A stretch of 64,000 nt of DNA. It comes from Gammaproteobacteria bacterium. Its GTDB lineage: Bacteria > Pseudomonadota > Gammaproteobacteria > JAJFKO01. The position numbers and the translations under genes are program-made. Shown here piece after piece: positions 1-8,443 of the stretch; the stretch's first letter is position 1, and each line of letters opens with the position of its first letter. The notes beneath the pieces are model-generated. The model was not told the DNA's origin. It did no database searches and was given only the letters and a program-made list of their open reading frames with translations. The stretch lies in contig JANQRR010000026.1 in the NCBI GenBank assembly GCA_028284465.1, forward strand, positions 1 to 64,000, read 5' to 3'.

Positions 1-1
1 T

Positions 2-3000
2 AATTCAGGCGAAGTGATAGCATCCGATCAATTTGATCCGGATTCGACGCCGAATAACAATGTGCCGGGCGAAGATGATCAAGACAGTGCGGATGTGACG
101 CCTCAACAAGCGGATTTAAGTTTAGCAAAAGTTGTTGATAATGCATCGCCAGATGTTGGTGAAAATGTTACTTTTACCATTACCCTAACAAACAATGGGC
201 CTGATACAGCAACCGGAGTTACAGTACTGGATTTATTTCCTACAGGAATTACCTTTGTTTCATCGAATCCAAGCGCAGGAACATCATATAATAGTGGCAC
301 AGGTATTTGGGATATAGGTTCAATTAATAGTGGCGCAAACGCAACCTTAGAACTTACAGGTACAGCCACTATCGCAGCAGTGGATCCAAGCGTAGCAACG
401 AATATCGCTCAAGTACAAACAGCTGATCAGTTTGATCCAGATTCAACGCCTGGTAATAGTAATCCAGCAGAAGATGATCAAGATTCAGTAGTTGTTACCC
501 CGAACATTCCAGTTGTGATTAATGAAATTGGGATTGCTAATGGTAGCTTTATTCCGGATAGCAGTTTTATCGAACTCCATAACGTAAGTGCAGAAGTAAT
601 TGATAGCACTGCACTGGATGCTTTAACGATTGAAATGATTGGCCAATCCGGTAATACGCCAGTTACAATTGATTTAAGCTCTTTAGTTGCAACTCTAGGT
701 CTGGTACAGATCCCCGCAAATGGTTTCCTTACCTTATTTGCCAATGGTAGTTGGCTTAATAGTAATGGTGAAGTTGGTACCTATACGGTGCCTGCTGGTG
801 CTTGGGATTTCGGTAGTGATGCTACTAGTCAATTCGCTATAAATCTCGTTCAAGGTGGCGCGACGTCGCGTGATACCTTCTTAGCGAATAATGTAGATCG
901 ATCAAATTTAACAGGGACTGGTGTGTGGAATGGTGGCGGCACCGGTTCAGTTGCAGCCGCAGCTTTATTAGGCGTGTTTGTTGATAACAATACCTTTAAC
1001 GCGATGGTTGGTGATCAACAATCAGTGTTAGATGCAACTGGCTTAACGCGTCCATTAGTTGGTGATAGCCCAGCAGTCGCAGCCAGTGATTATGTCAACA
1101 TATTTGCACGAGTATTTGATGGCAATCTTGATGGTATCGCTATTGATGATGCGAATGATCACTCTGAATGGACTGTCACTAATGAAGCGCGGATCAATTT
1201 ATTAAATGACTTCCCCGCAGATAACCCACAAGATTCAGGTAACGATGACTTTGATCCAAATCAAGGCGCAGGCACTAATACAGCCACTGCTGGGCAAACA
1301 GTATTGTTAGCTGGTGCTGGAGGTGCTGGTGATAACATTAATGGTGGCAATGGTCCTGATTTCTTGTACGGTAATGCTAACGCTAACCTTATCGATGGTG
1401 GCGCGAATAACGATTTCTTATTTGGTGATACTGGTAACGATCAATTAACCGGTGGCAGTGGTGCCGACTTTCTTGTCGATGTTAGTGGGCAAGACTTGCT
1501 GCTAGGTAACAGTGGTGATGATACCTTAGTGACTGATGGCGTCGCGTTAGGCGGTGCGGCCGATGGTCAAGGTGATATCATCATTGGTGATGACGCTGTC
1601 AGTCTTGATGTGCCGTTTACCGATAATTCTGGGCGTGATGTGATTATTGGTGGTGATGGTGATGACTTTATCTTTGGTGACTTATTTGTAACATCCGATA
1701 GTACCGGACTAGTGTCATTCTTTAATGATCCATTTAATACAATCGATTTAATCCTTAATGATACATCAGTAATCGCAGCAATAAATAGTAACGGTGCCGG
1801 CGATTGGATTAATGGAGGTGCGGGCAATGACACCATCTTTGCGGGCGCTGGTATGGATGAAATTCTTGGTGGTGCTGGTAACGATATCATTAATGCTGGT
1901 GATGGTGACGATTGGATTGAAACCGGTCCTGGTGCTGATACTGTTGATGGTGGTGCTGGCACGGCTGATACCGTTGTCTATATCAATGAAACCAGTGGCG
2001 CAACGATTAGTTTGCAACCTTCAACAGATATAATCTTCGGTACTGAAACTAATGCGGTGACAAGTGGTTCACTATTTTTTGGTGGTACCCTATTGCGTTA
2101 TGACCCTATCGCAGACTCAACTTCGTTTTTCTTTAGCGCTGGTGGGCCTATAGAAGCCGCTCATGTGTTACCTGATGGTCAAATATTAATGGCAATATCT
2201 GGAGGAAGTGCATTAGCTAACAACTTCTCGCCAAATACTGCTGCTGATATCGTTATTTATAACCCTCAGAGTGATACCAATAATCTATTCTTTTCGTTCA
2301 ACTCTCTCAATCCAGGAAATGATTTGGAACTAGATGGGCTTTATCTTGCAGCTGATGGTGATATCTTCTTTTCAGTAGACAGCGCTACTTCAGTTAATCA
2401 GCCAGGTGGAGGTTCATTGGCATTAAACCAAAATGACATTTATCAATTTGATTCACAAACCCAGACCTTCTCAACATTTCTTGATGCCAGTAGTTTTATT
2501 ACCACAGCTAACCCTAATATTAATGGTATCCATTTATTGCAAAATGGCAACATATTACTTACGACTAATATTGATGTCGTTATTAATAGTGAGACTTTTG
2601 AGAGTGGTGACATTATTGAATATGATCCAGTGAATGATGTGGCGACAGTATTTCTTGATCAATCAATATTTGTTGATGAAGAAAATATTACGTTGATATC
2701 ATTATTAAACAATAGTGATGAAGTCGCCTCAGCGGGTTCAGCGGCAGGTGATTTTATTACGAATGTTGAAAATGCAATTGGCACTAACTTCAATGACATC
2801 ATTACCGGTAATGATGATGTTAACAATCTCATGGGTCGTGATGGCGATGATGTGTTAGTGGTAACGCCTGGTAATGATACTTTAGATGGTGGTAACGGCG
2901 AAGATATTATTAGTTACCAATTATATACAGATCCTGTCAATGTTAACTTAAGCACAGGTGTTGCAACAGGTACTAATATCGGTACGGATACGTTTGTCAG

Positions 3001-5212
3001 CATTGAAGGAATTCGCGGTAGCCAAGGGGATGACACCTTAACTGGTGATGGTGGTAACAATGAAATTGAAGGTGGCCGTGGAGCTGATGCCATTGATGGT
3101 GGCGCCGGCACTGATACCGCAAGTTTTGCTAATGCAAACGAAGGTGTTTATTTGGATTTACCACAGCAGGCTAATCCATTGATATTCTTTTCACTTCGAG
3201 GTCCTGCAACCGTAGGTGGACTTGCGGTAGAAGAAGAGGATATCGTAGAATTTGATGGCACTAACTTCTCAATATTCTTTGATGGTTCAGCAAATCAATT
3301 AACCACAATGGCTGAAGATATCGATGGGTTCTATATCCGCGATAACGGTAATATTTTATTAACAATTACTGGTGCGAGTGGTACCGTAAATGGTGGTGCG
3401 CTAACTTTTGCAAACGAAGATATTATCGAATTCAACGGTGAAAGTTACAGCTTATTCTTTGATGGTAGTGCTGTTGGTTTGCCAACTGCGACAAGTATTA
3501 CATCTTTTCATATATTAGAAAATGGTAATTTAGTATTCTCGATGGCGGGTGATAGCAGAGACTTACCGGGATTAACCGATATTGACGCAGAAGATTTAAC
3601 CTTATATGACGGTACTTCTTTCTATCGCTTCTTTGATGGTAGCGCAGTAAATGTAAATTTAACCAATGAAATTTTTGATGCGCTCACCGTACGTAGCGAC
3701 GGTACTATCATCTTTTCGTTAGAGAGCAACTCTCTTCTCGATGGCACAGCATTTGATGATGAAGACCTTATCTTGTGGGATGGCGCAACGTTCACAGAGT
3801 TTTTTCAGGGTAACCCAGCTGATATCGATGGTGCTCATTTGTTCCAACAAGGTGATGCTCAAGGAGATAGTTATACGAGCATTGAAAATCTTCGTGGTTC
3901 AGCGTTTGATGATGTGTTGATTGGTGATGGTAATAATAATGTATTAGAAGGTGGCCCTGGTGGCGATCATTTAACAGGTGGTGCTGGTAGTGATACCGCA
4001 TCGTATGAACACGCGAGTGCAGGTGTCGAAGTTACCTTGCAATCACTAACCTTTAGTTTCGCCCTAGATGGTGGAGCAACCATTGGTGGACTTAATGTTA
4101 GTAACACAGGTATATTTGCGCAATATAATACGGGCGCAGATGTCGGCACTCAAATATTTGATATATTTGGTGGTGCTGAAGCTAGAGCTATTCTTGCGGC
4201 GCATTCACTTGATAATGGCAATTACTTATTATCATTTGCGTCCACGGAAACCATCGGTGGTGTTACTGCAGGGGGTGAAGATATTATTGAGTTTGACCCA
4301 AACAGTGGTACTGCAAGTCTATTTTTCGATGGTAGCAGCGTTGGTTTTACAGGTAACATTAATGCTTTGCATTTACTTGATAATGGTAACTATTTACTAT
4401 CAACCGGAAGTGGTGCCACTATAGGCAATAACGGTACTCAATTAGCGTTTAATGCTAGTGACGTAGTAGAATACAACCCGAATACCGATACTGCCGTGTT
4501 ATTCTTAGATAACACTGATAGCGGTAACGTTAACGCCTTGTATCAATTAAGTAATGGTAATCTAGTAGTATCAACAGGAGACAGTGGTTTAGTTAATGGT
4601 ATTCAAGTCGATGCGAATTCGCTAGTTGAGCTTGATTTAACGAATAATATCTCACCTAGTTCAACAGTATTATTTAACGGTGATGCTTTCAGTGGGCCAA
4701 CAGATATTAATGCAGCATTTATCGACGCACTAAGTAAAGATGGTACTGGGGATGCCACGGGTGATGTATTTAATAGCATTGAAAATCTCTTAGGTAGTGA
4801 TTTTGATGATAGCTTAACAGGTAATGAAAACAATAATATCCTAACTGGTGGTGACGGTAACGATATCTTAACAACGGGTGGTGGTACCGACACACTCTTC
4901 GGTGGTGATGGTAATGATACCTTTAAATCATCGGCTAATGATAGCAGTGGCGATATAGATAACTATGCAGACTTTGTAGCGGCAAATGATATTCTCGATA
5001 TCAGTGAGTTACTCGATAATTATGATGCGGGCACTGATGATATTAACGACTTCGTTAATATTCAAAATAATGGTGATGTTAATGTTGATGCCGATGGCAC
5101 AGGCGCTGGCGGTCAACAAACCATAGCTAACTTAGCAACAACCCCAGGCTCAGGCACGGCGATCAATGTGATTGGTGAAGCCGGCACGACTGAACAAGTC
5201 ACGGTGGCCTAG
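2..5212 (+). CDS. Large RTX exoprotein with DUF11, LTD-like and propeller-like modules (5' end outside window)
   Basis: This is a secreted calcium-binding RTX protein, probably exported by the neighbouring type I system. The frame is open to the left window edge and starts in the middle of a DUF11 repeat, so the gene is 5'-truncated by the window; an in-frame GTG at 14 has no ribosome site and is not a start. Counting from that GTG: a DUF11 (conserved repeat) domain at about residues 34-158, a lamin-tail-like domain from about 165 (INEIG followed by FIELHN), and RTX nonapeptides (GGxGxDxLxG) from about 435. RTX units then alternate with three blocks of about 230 residues built from repeats of the type DIIEFDP-x-LFFDGS-x-HLLDNGNYLLS (near 2018-2740, 3170-3848 and 4042-4735). 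The last ~90 residues match a VCA0849-type type I secretion target and are nearly identical to the end of the next gene. The family is certain; the role (adhesin or biofilm) is inferred. Confidence 0.9.
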   Translation, partial: NSGEVIASDQFDPDSTPNNNVPGEDDQDSADVTPQQADLSLAKVVDNASPDVGENVTFTITLTNNGPDTATGVTVLDLFPTGITFVSSNPSAGTSYNSGTGIWDIGSINSGANATLELTGTATIAAVDPSVATNIAQVQTADQFDPDSTPGNSNPAEDDQDSVVVTPNIPVVINEIGIANGSFIPDSSFIELHNVSAEVIDSTALDALTIEMIGQSGNTPVTIDLSSLVATLGLVQIPANGFLTLFANGSWLNSNGEVGTYTVPAGAWDFGSDATSQFAINLVQGGATSRDTFLANNVDRSNLTGTGVWNGGGTGSVAAAALLGVFVDNNTFNAMVGDQQSVLDATGLTRPLVGDSPAVAASDYVNIFARVFDGNLDGIAIDDANDHSEWTVTNEARINLLNDFPADNPQDSGNDDFDPNQGAGTNTATAGQTVLLAGAGGAGDNINGGNGPDFLYGNANANLIDGGANNDFLFGDTGNDQLTGGSGADFLVDVSGQDLLLGNSGDDTLVTDGVALGGAADGQGDIIIGDDAVSLDVPFTDNSGRDVIIGGDGDDFIFGDLFVTSDSTGLVSFFNDPFNTIDLILNDTSVIAAINSNGAGDWINGGAGNDTIFAGAGMDEILGGAGNDIINAGDGDDWIETGPGADTVDGGAGTADTVVYINETSGATISLQPSTDIIFGTETNAVTSGSLFFGGTLLRYDPIADSTSFFFSAGGPIEAAHVLPDGQILMAISGGSALANNFSPNTAADIVIYNPQSDTNNLFFSFNSLNPGNDLELDGLYLAADGDIFFSVDSATSVNQPGGGSLALNQNDIYQFDSQTQTFSTFLDASSFITTANPNINGIHLLQNGNILLTTNIDVVINSETFESGDIIEYDPVNDVATVFLDQSIFVDEENITLISLLNNSDEVASAGSAAGDFITNVENAIGTNFNDIITGNDDVNNLMGRDGDDVLVVTPGNDTLDGGNGEDIISYQLYTDPVNVNLSTGVATGTNIGTDTFVSIEGIRGSQGDDTLTGDGGNNEIEGGRGADAIDGGAGTDTASFANANEGVYLDLPQQANPLIFFSLRGPATVGGLAVEEEDIVEFDGTNFSIFFDGSANQLTTMAEDIDGFYIRDNGNILLTITGASGTVNGGALTFANEDIIEFNGESYSLFFDGSAVGLPTATSITSFHILENGNLVFSMAGDSRDLPGLTDIDAEDLTLYDGTSFYRFFDGSAVNVNLTNEIFDALTVRSDGTIIFSLESNSLLDGTAFDDEDLILWDGATFTEFFQGNPADIDGAHLFQQGDAQGDSYTSIENLRGSAFDDVLIGDGNNNVLEGGPGGDHLTGGAGSDTASYEHASAGVEVTLQSLTFSFALDGGATIGGLNVSNTGIFAQYNTGADVGTQIFDIFGGAEARAILAAHSLDNGNYLLSFASTETIGGVTAGGEDIIEFDPNSGTASLFFDGSSVGFTGNINALHLLDNGNYLLSTGSGATIGNNGTQLAFNASDVVEYNPNTDTAVLFLDNTDSGNVNALYQLSNGNLVVSTGDSGLVNGIQVDANSLVELDLTNNISPSSTVLFNGDAFSGPTDINAAFIDALSKDGTGDATGDVFNSIENLLGSDFDDSLTGNENNNILTGGDGNDILTTGGGTDTLFGGDGNDTFKSSANDSSGDIDNYADFVAANDILDISELLDNYDAGTDDINDFVNIQNNGDVNVDADGTGAGGQQTIANLATTPGSGTAINVIGEAGTTEQVTVA

Positions 5213-5297
5213 TTCGACGACAAGCTCTTAAGCCATCAATCAAATCAGTAACTTATCAATTAATCTAAACAAACCAAACGTTTTATTGGGAAATTTA

Positions 5298-5326
5298 TTG
5301 CCATGCTTGAAAGGCTGGCCTATAGT
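5298..5326 (+). promoter_or_regulatory. Candidate sigma70 promoter of the small RTX gene
   Basis: TTGCCA (5298-5303) and TATAGT (5321-5326) are separated by 17 bases and lie about 48 bases before the start of the second RTX gene. This suggests it can be transcribed independently of the large RTX gene upstream. There is no clear terminator between the two. This is a sequence match only. Confidence 0.5.
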
Positions 5327-5373
5327 TAACCTATGATGGAGATAAGCAAGGAATTCAGGATAGGCTTACTACA

Positions 5374-6618
5374 ATGGCAAACGGGAATAGCAAGGACAAT
5401 GCGATCGGATATGTCAAGTTTACTCAGGGCGTGGTGTTAGCTATCAACGAACTGGGTCAAGTCAGAGCGTTATTGCCTGGTGATTATGTTTATCAAGGTG
5501 AAACTGTTTTAACGGGTGTGAATGGTTTTGCTATTTTGGGTGGTTTTACCGGCGCTGCTTTATTTATTTCAGAAGATAAAAGCTCCAAGTTATCTGATCA
5601 AGTTTTTAATGATATTCCTATTACCCAATTACAGTTAACAGAAAATTTAGGGATCAATGATTTTTTCGCTAAATTATTCACGGGTACGCTTTCGGAATCA
5701 TTAGCAACGCCAGAACTATTTCTACCGCAAAGTTTTCAATCTGAAGCATTAGCAGTATTGTTAAATACAGATTTAAATGACCTGTTCGGTAGTTTAATGA
5801 TCGATAGTGTTGAATTGTTTGAACCCTTTGAAGCTAATATTCAAGATGTTAAAGATAACTTAGAAAAATTAGGCGTACGCCTAGAGAACTTCGCCAATTT
5901 AGCCGATAACTTATTAGATGTTGCTGATTTAAGTGGTATTGAAACACCACCAATTATATTTACTAGCAGTAGTGATAACGTCATTAATGGTACTGCGGGT
6001 GATGACATTCTCTTTGGTAGTAATGGTAACGATATTATAAATGGTGGTGCTGGTAATGATTTTATTGAAGGGGGTCCCGGCGCTGATCTCATCAATGGTG
6101 GTGCGGGTAATGATACGGCAAGCTACGCAAATTCAAATATGGGTGTTTTTATAGATTTAGCACAACGTATTTTTGCGCAAGGTGATGCCCAAGGAGATGT
6201 TCTTTTTAACATTGAAAATTTACTGGGTTCAATGTTTAATGACAATTTAATCGGTGATGACAATAATAATATTCTAACGACAGGTGGTGGTGCTGATCTC
6301 ATTATCAGTGGAGCAGGGAATGACATCTTTAAATCATTTGCTACTGATACCGATAGTGACACCGATAACTATGTTGATTTTAGCGCGGCCGACGACACAT
6401 TGGATATTAGCGAATTACTCGATAATTATAATGCAAGCACCGATGATATTAATGACTTCGTTAATATTCAAAGTAATGGTGATGTTAATGTTGATGCTGA
6501 TGGTCCAGGCGCTGGCGGTCAACAAACCATAGCTAACTTAGCAACCACTCCAGGCTCCGGCACAGTGATCAATGTGATTGGCGAAGCTGGCACAACGGAA
6601 CAAGTCACGGTAGCTTAA
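5374..6618 (+). CDS. Small RTX protein with LapA-like N-terminal retention module
   Basis: A 414-residue RTX exoprotein. Residues 10-75 follow the pattern of the LapA-family retention module: GYVKFTQGVV, then RALLPGDYVYQGE and a small beta-rich stretch. In LapA this plugs the outer-membrane pore and holds the adhesin on the cell. Residues 75-200 are helical and uncharacterised. RTX nonapeptides run from about residue 205 to 305, including an uninterrupted unit of the TASYANSNMGV / GDVLFNIENLLGS type. The last ~95 residues are the type I secretion signal, almost identical to that of the upstream gene. There is no obvious LapG-type Ala-Ala cleavage site after the module, so proteolytic release is not supported. 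It is much shorter than true LapA adhesins. Secretion through the adjacent LapB/LapC/TolC proteins is inferred from context. Confidence 0.85.
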   Translation: MANGNSKDNAIGYVKFTQGVVLAINELGQVRALLPGDYVYQGETVLTGVNGFAILGGFTGAALFISEDKSSKLSDQVFNDIPITQLQLTENLGINDFFAKLFTGTLSESLATPELFLPQSFQSEALAVLLNTDLNDLFGSLMIDSVELFEPFEANIQDVKDNLEKLGVRLENFANLADNLLDVADLSGIETPPIIFTSSSDNVINGTAGDDILFGSNGNDIINGGAGNDFIEGGPGADLINGGAGNDTASYANSNMGVFIDLAQRIFAQGDAQGDVLFNIENLLGSMFNDNLIGDDNNNILTTGGGADLIISGAGNDIFKSFATDTDSDTDNYVDFSAADDTLDISELLDNYNASTDDINDFVNIQSNGDVNVDADGPGAGGQQTIANLATTPGSGTVINVIGEAGTTEQVTVA

Positions 6619-6642
6619 ATTTTATTGCCTCAACGACAGTTG

Positions 6643-8307
6643 TTACGTTGCTGTTTTATTGGATACCGGTTCAAGCGTACCTACCGATATAATATAACCT
6701 TGCAGTGCATAATGCCTGTTTATTATTGGCAAGACATGTTCGGCTTCTCCACGTGACGCAAATGGCCCAGCAAACACATTATAAACCAGCTTATCAGCAT
6801 TAGTAGATACATAAATATAGGCTGGATAACCGAGTGAATGCACGCTTTTCACATAGCTAACTGCACGTGATGATCGTAAGAAAGCGCCGATTTGAATCGC
6901 CCAATTACGGCTGCCATTAGCACCAACATGATGTGGATGAGTAAACGGCACATATTTTTCTGGTAATGAGTGTAACGGTTCATCTAATGAAACTTGTAAT
7001 GCAGTATGTGGTAAATGAATGTGTAAGGCATAAAATAATTTACCCATGCTAGTTAATAAGCGATACTGATTAAGTGACAGGTCATAAATTCCATCAGTAT
7101 AAGCACGGCTCGCATTGAAATACTCATTTTCCGCATTGAGTAAGTCGACTAATGTGCGTTTACCAATGGTAAATTGTTCACGGAAAGCAACGACGGTTTC
7201 CGCCGATTTAACTTTGTGAATGCGTAATTTCGGGATCTGTAGAATCGTGGTTTGCAAGGCATTCCAGGATAAACGCACACTCTCGGCCACTTGTCGTTGA
7301 ATATTGCGGATATCTTCAAAAGCTTCTTGTTTTTGATAAGCAACTTGACGCAAACGCGCTAGATCTGCACCACCACGGTAAAGATTGTATTGTAATTCCA
7401 GCACTGCGAAATCGTCCTGATTTACGCCTTTGACGCCATTTAAATCAGCCCCTCTCTGACTATTAAGGACAATATCAAACGCTGGATAGAAAGGCCCTAT
7501 GGCCGATAGGCGCTCAAAATTGCGGGCCTCGAGGTTCGCATGCGCAGAATGCAGTGAAGGATTGTAATCTAACGCAAACAATAGTGCTGCATTTAACGTC
7601 GGAGGAATAACGTGTTTAGGGATGGTAGGTTTCATCAAATGACGCGGCGGTTCACCTACCACTTGAATATACATGGCAATGGCATCTTGTAAATTATTTT
7701 GTTCCGTTAATAAATTAGTTTGCGCTAAGGCTAAGCGGCCTTCAGCTTGTACTGTATCGGCGCGGCGACCTAAACCAGTTTCACCACGCTTTTTAATAAT
7801 CTTAAAGGTTTTTAAATGTGCTACTACATTCTTGCGCGCAATAACTACCAGATCACGTTCTCGTAATACATTTAAATACGCTTCAGCCACTTCTAACGAA
7901 ATTGTTTGCATAGTGTTATTAATGCGATAGCCAGTAGAGCGGGTGCGAGCTTTTTGTTGTTTCACATTGTAAAAATCGGTGAAACCACGAAACACATTTT
8001 CATCTAAGCTCAGATCGGCTTGGCGACGCGTTAAGATTGTGGTTTGGAAAAACGTATTATTGTTTTTAGCACGTTCTTCACCAGCATCACCGAATAAATC
8101 GATAGTGGGAAAAAACGGTGCACGGGCAATTTTGATTTCTTGTTGATTTTGGAATAATTGAGTGTTGTCGATCATCACTTGTGGATTATTGTGAATCGTA
8201 TGCTCGATAACATAGCGCAAACTATCCGCTTGGCTTGCTGAGCCGATTAAAAATAATACGCTAGCCAACAATCCAAGCTGCCAGCGGGATTTCCTTATGG
8301 TTATCAT
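6643..8307 (-). CDS. TolC-family type I secretion outer-membrane channel with C-terminal SPOR domain
   Basis: Outer-membrane exit duct of the type I secretion system (LapE/TolC role). Residues 1-27 form a signal peptide ending near ASQA. Residues 28 to about 430 are a typical TolC/OEP repeat protein (long helices; QADLSLDENVFRGFTDF and LEVAEAYLNVLRERD). Residues ~465-545 (NWAIQIGAFLRSS to NVFAGPFASRGEAE) are a SPOR domain, which in other proteins binds denuded peptidoglycan at division sites. The fusion makes the protein 554 residues, longer than ordinary TolC proteins (about 430-490). The ATG has a good upstream AGGAAAAAGG. It is convergent with the small RTX gene (24 bases apart) and divergent from the ABC transporter. 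Its role with the neighbours is inferred; the domains are clear. Confidence 0.9.
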   Translation of the reverse strand: MITIRKSRWQLGLLASVLFLIGSASQADSLRYVIEHTIHNNPQVMIDNTQLFQNQQEIKIARAPFFPTIDLFGDAGEERAKNNNTFFQTTILTRRQADLSLDENVFRGFTDFYNVKQQKARTRSTGYRINNTMQTISLEVAEAYLNVLRERDLVVIARKNVVAHLKTFKIIKKRGETGLGRRADTVQAEGRLALAQTNLLTEQNNLQDAIAMYIQVVGEPPRHLMKPTIPKHVIPPTLNAALLFALDYNPSLHSAHANLEARNFERLSAIGPFYPAFDIVLNSQRGADLNGVKGVNQDDFAVLELQYNLYRGGADLARLRQVAYQKQEAFEDIRNIQRQVAESVRLSWNALQTTILQIPKLRIHKVKSAETVVAFREQFTIGKRTLVDLLNAENEYFNASRAYTDGIYDLSLNQYRLLTSMGKLFYALHIHLPHTALQVSLDEPLHSLPEKYVPFTHPHHVGANGSRNWAIQIGAFLRSSRAVSYVKSVHSLGYPAYIYVSTNADKLVYNVFAGPFASRGEAEHVLPIINRHYALQGYIISVGTLEPVSNKTAT

Positions 8308-8379
8308 TTGACCTTTTTCCTAGCAAATTCAACGTCCTAGAACCAAAATAGTAATGAACTTATGGTCAAAATACTAGTC

Positions 8380-8385
8380 TATAAT
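8380..8385 (+). promoter_or_regulatory. Candidate -10 element for the lapB-lapC genes
   Basis: A perfect TATAAT sits about 60 bases before the ABC transporter start, in the 136-base divergent region shared with the TolC gene. I see no convincing -35 hexamer at 16-18 bases, so an activator or a weak promoter is possible. Confidence 0.35.
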
Positions 8386-8443
8386 GATAAAAGTATCTGA
8401 ATTTTTTAGAATTTTGTATAAAGCCTAAACGATAGGGGATTTT

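Noticed and set aside
14-16. GTG as the start of the first RTX gene
   Set aside because: There is no ribosome site, the frame is open to base 2, and the residues before it continue a DUF11 repeat end; the gene begins outside the window.
1567-1962. Pro/Ala/Ser-rich antisense frame in the RTX gene
   Set aside because: It is the reverse of Gly-Asp RTX repeats, a common artefact; the same kind of mirror frame recurs at every RTX block.
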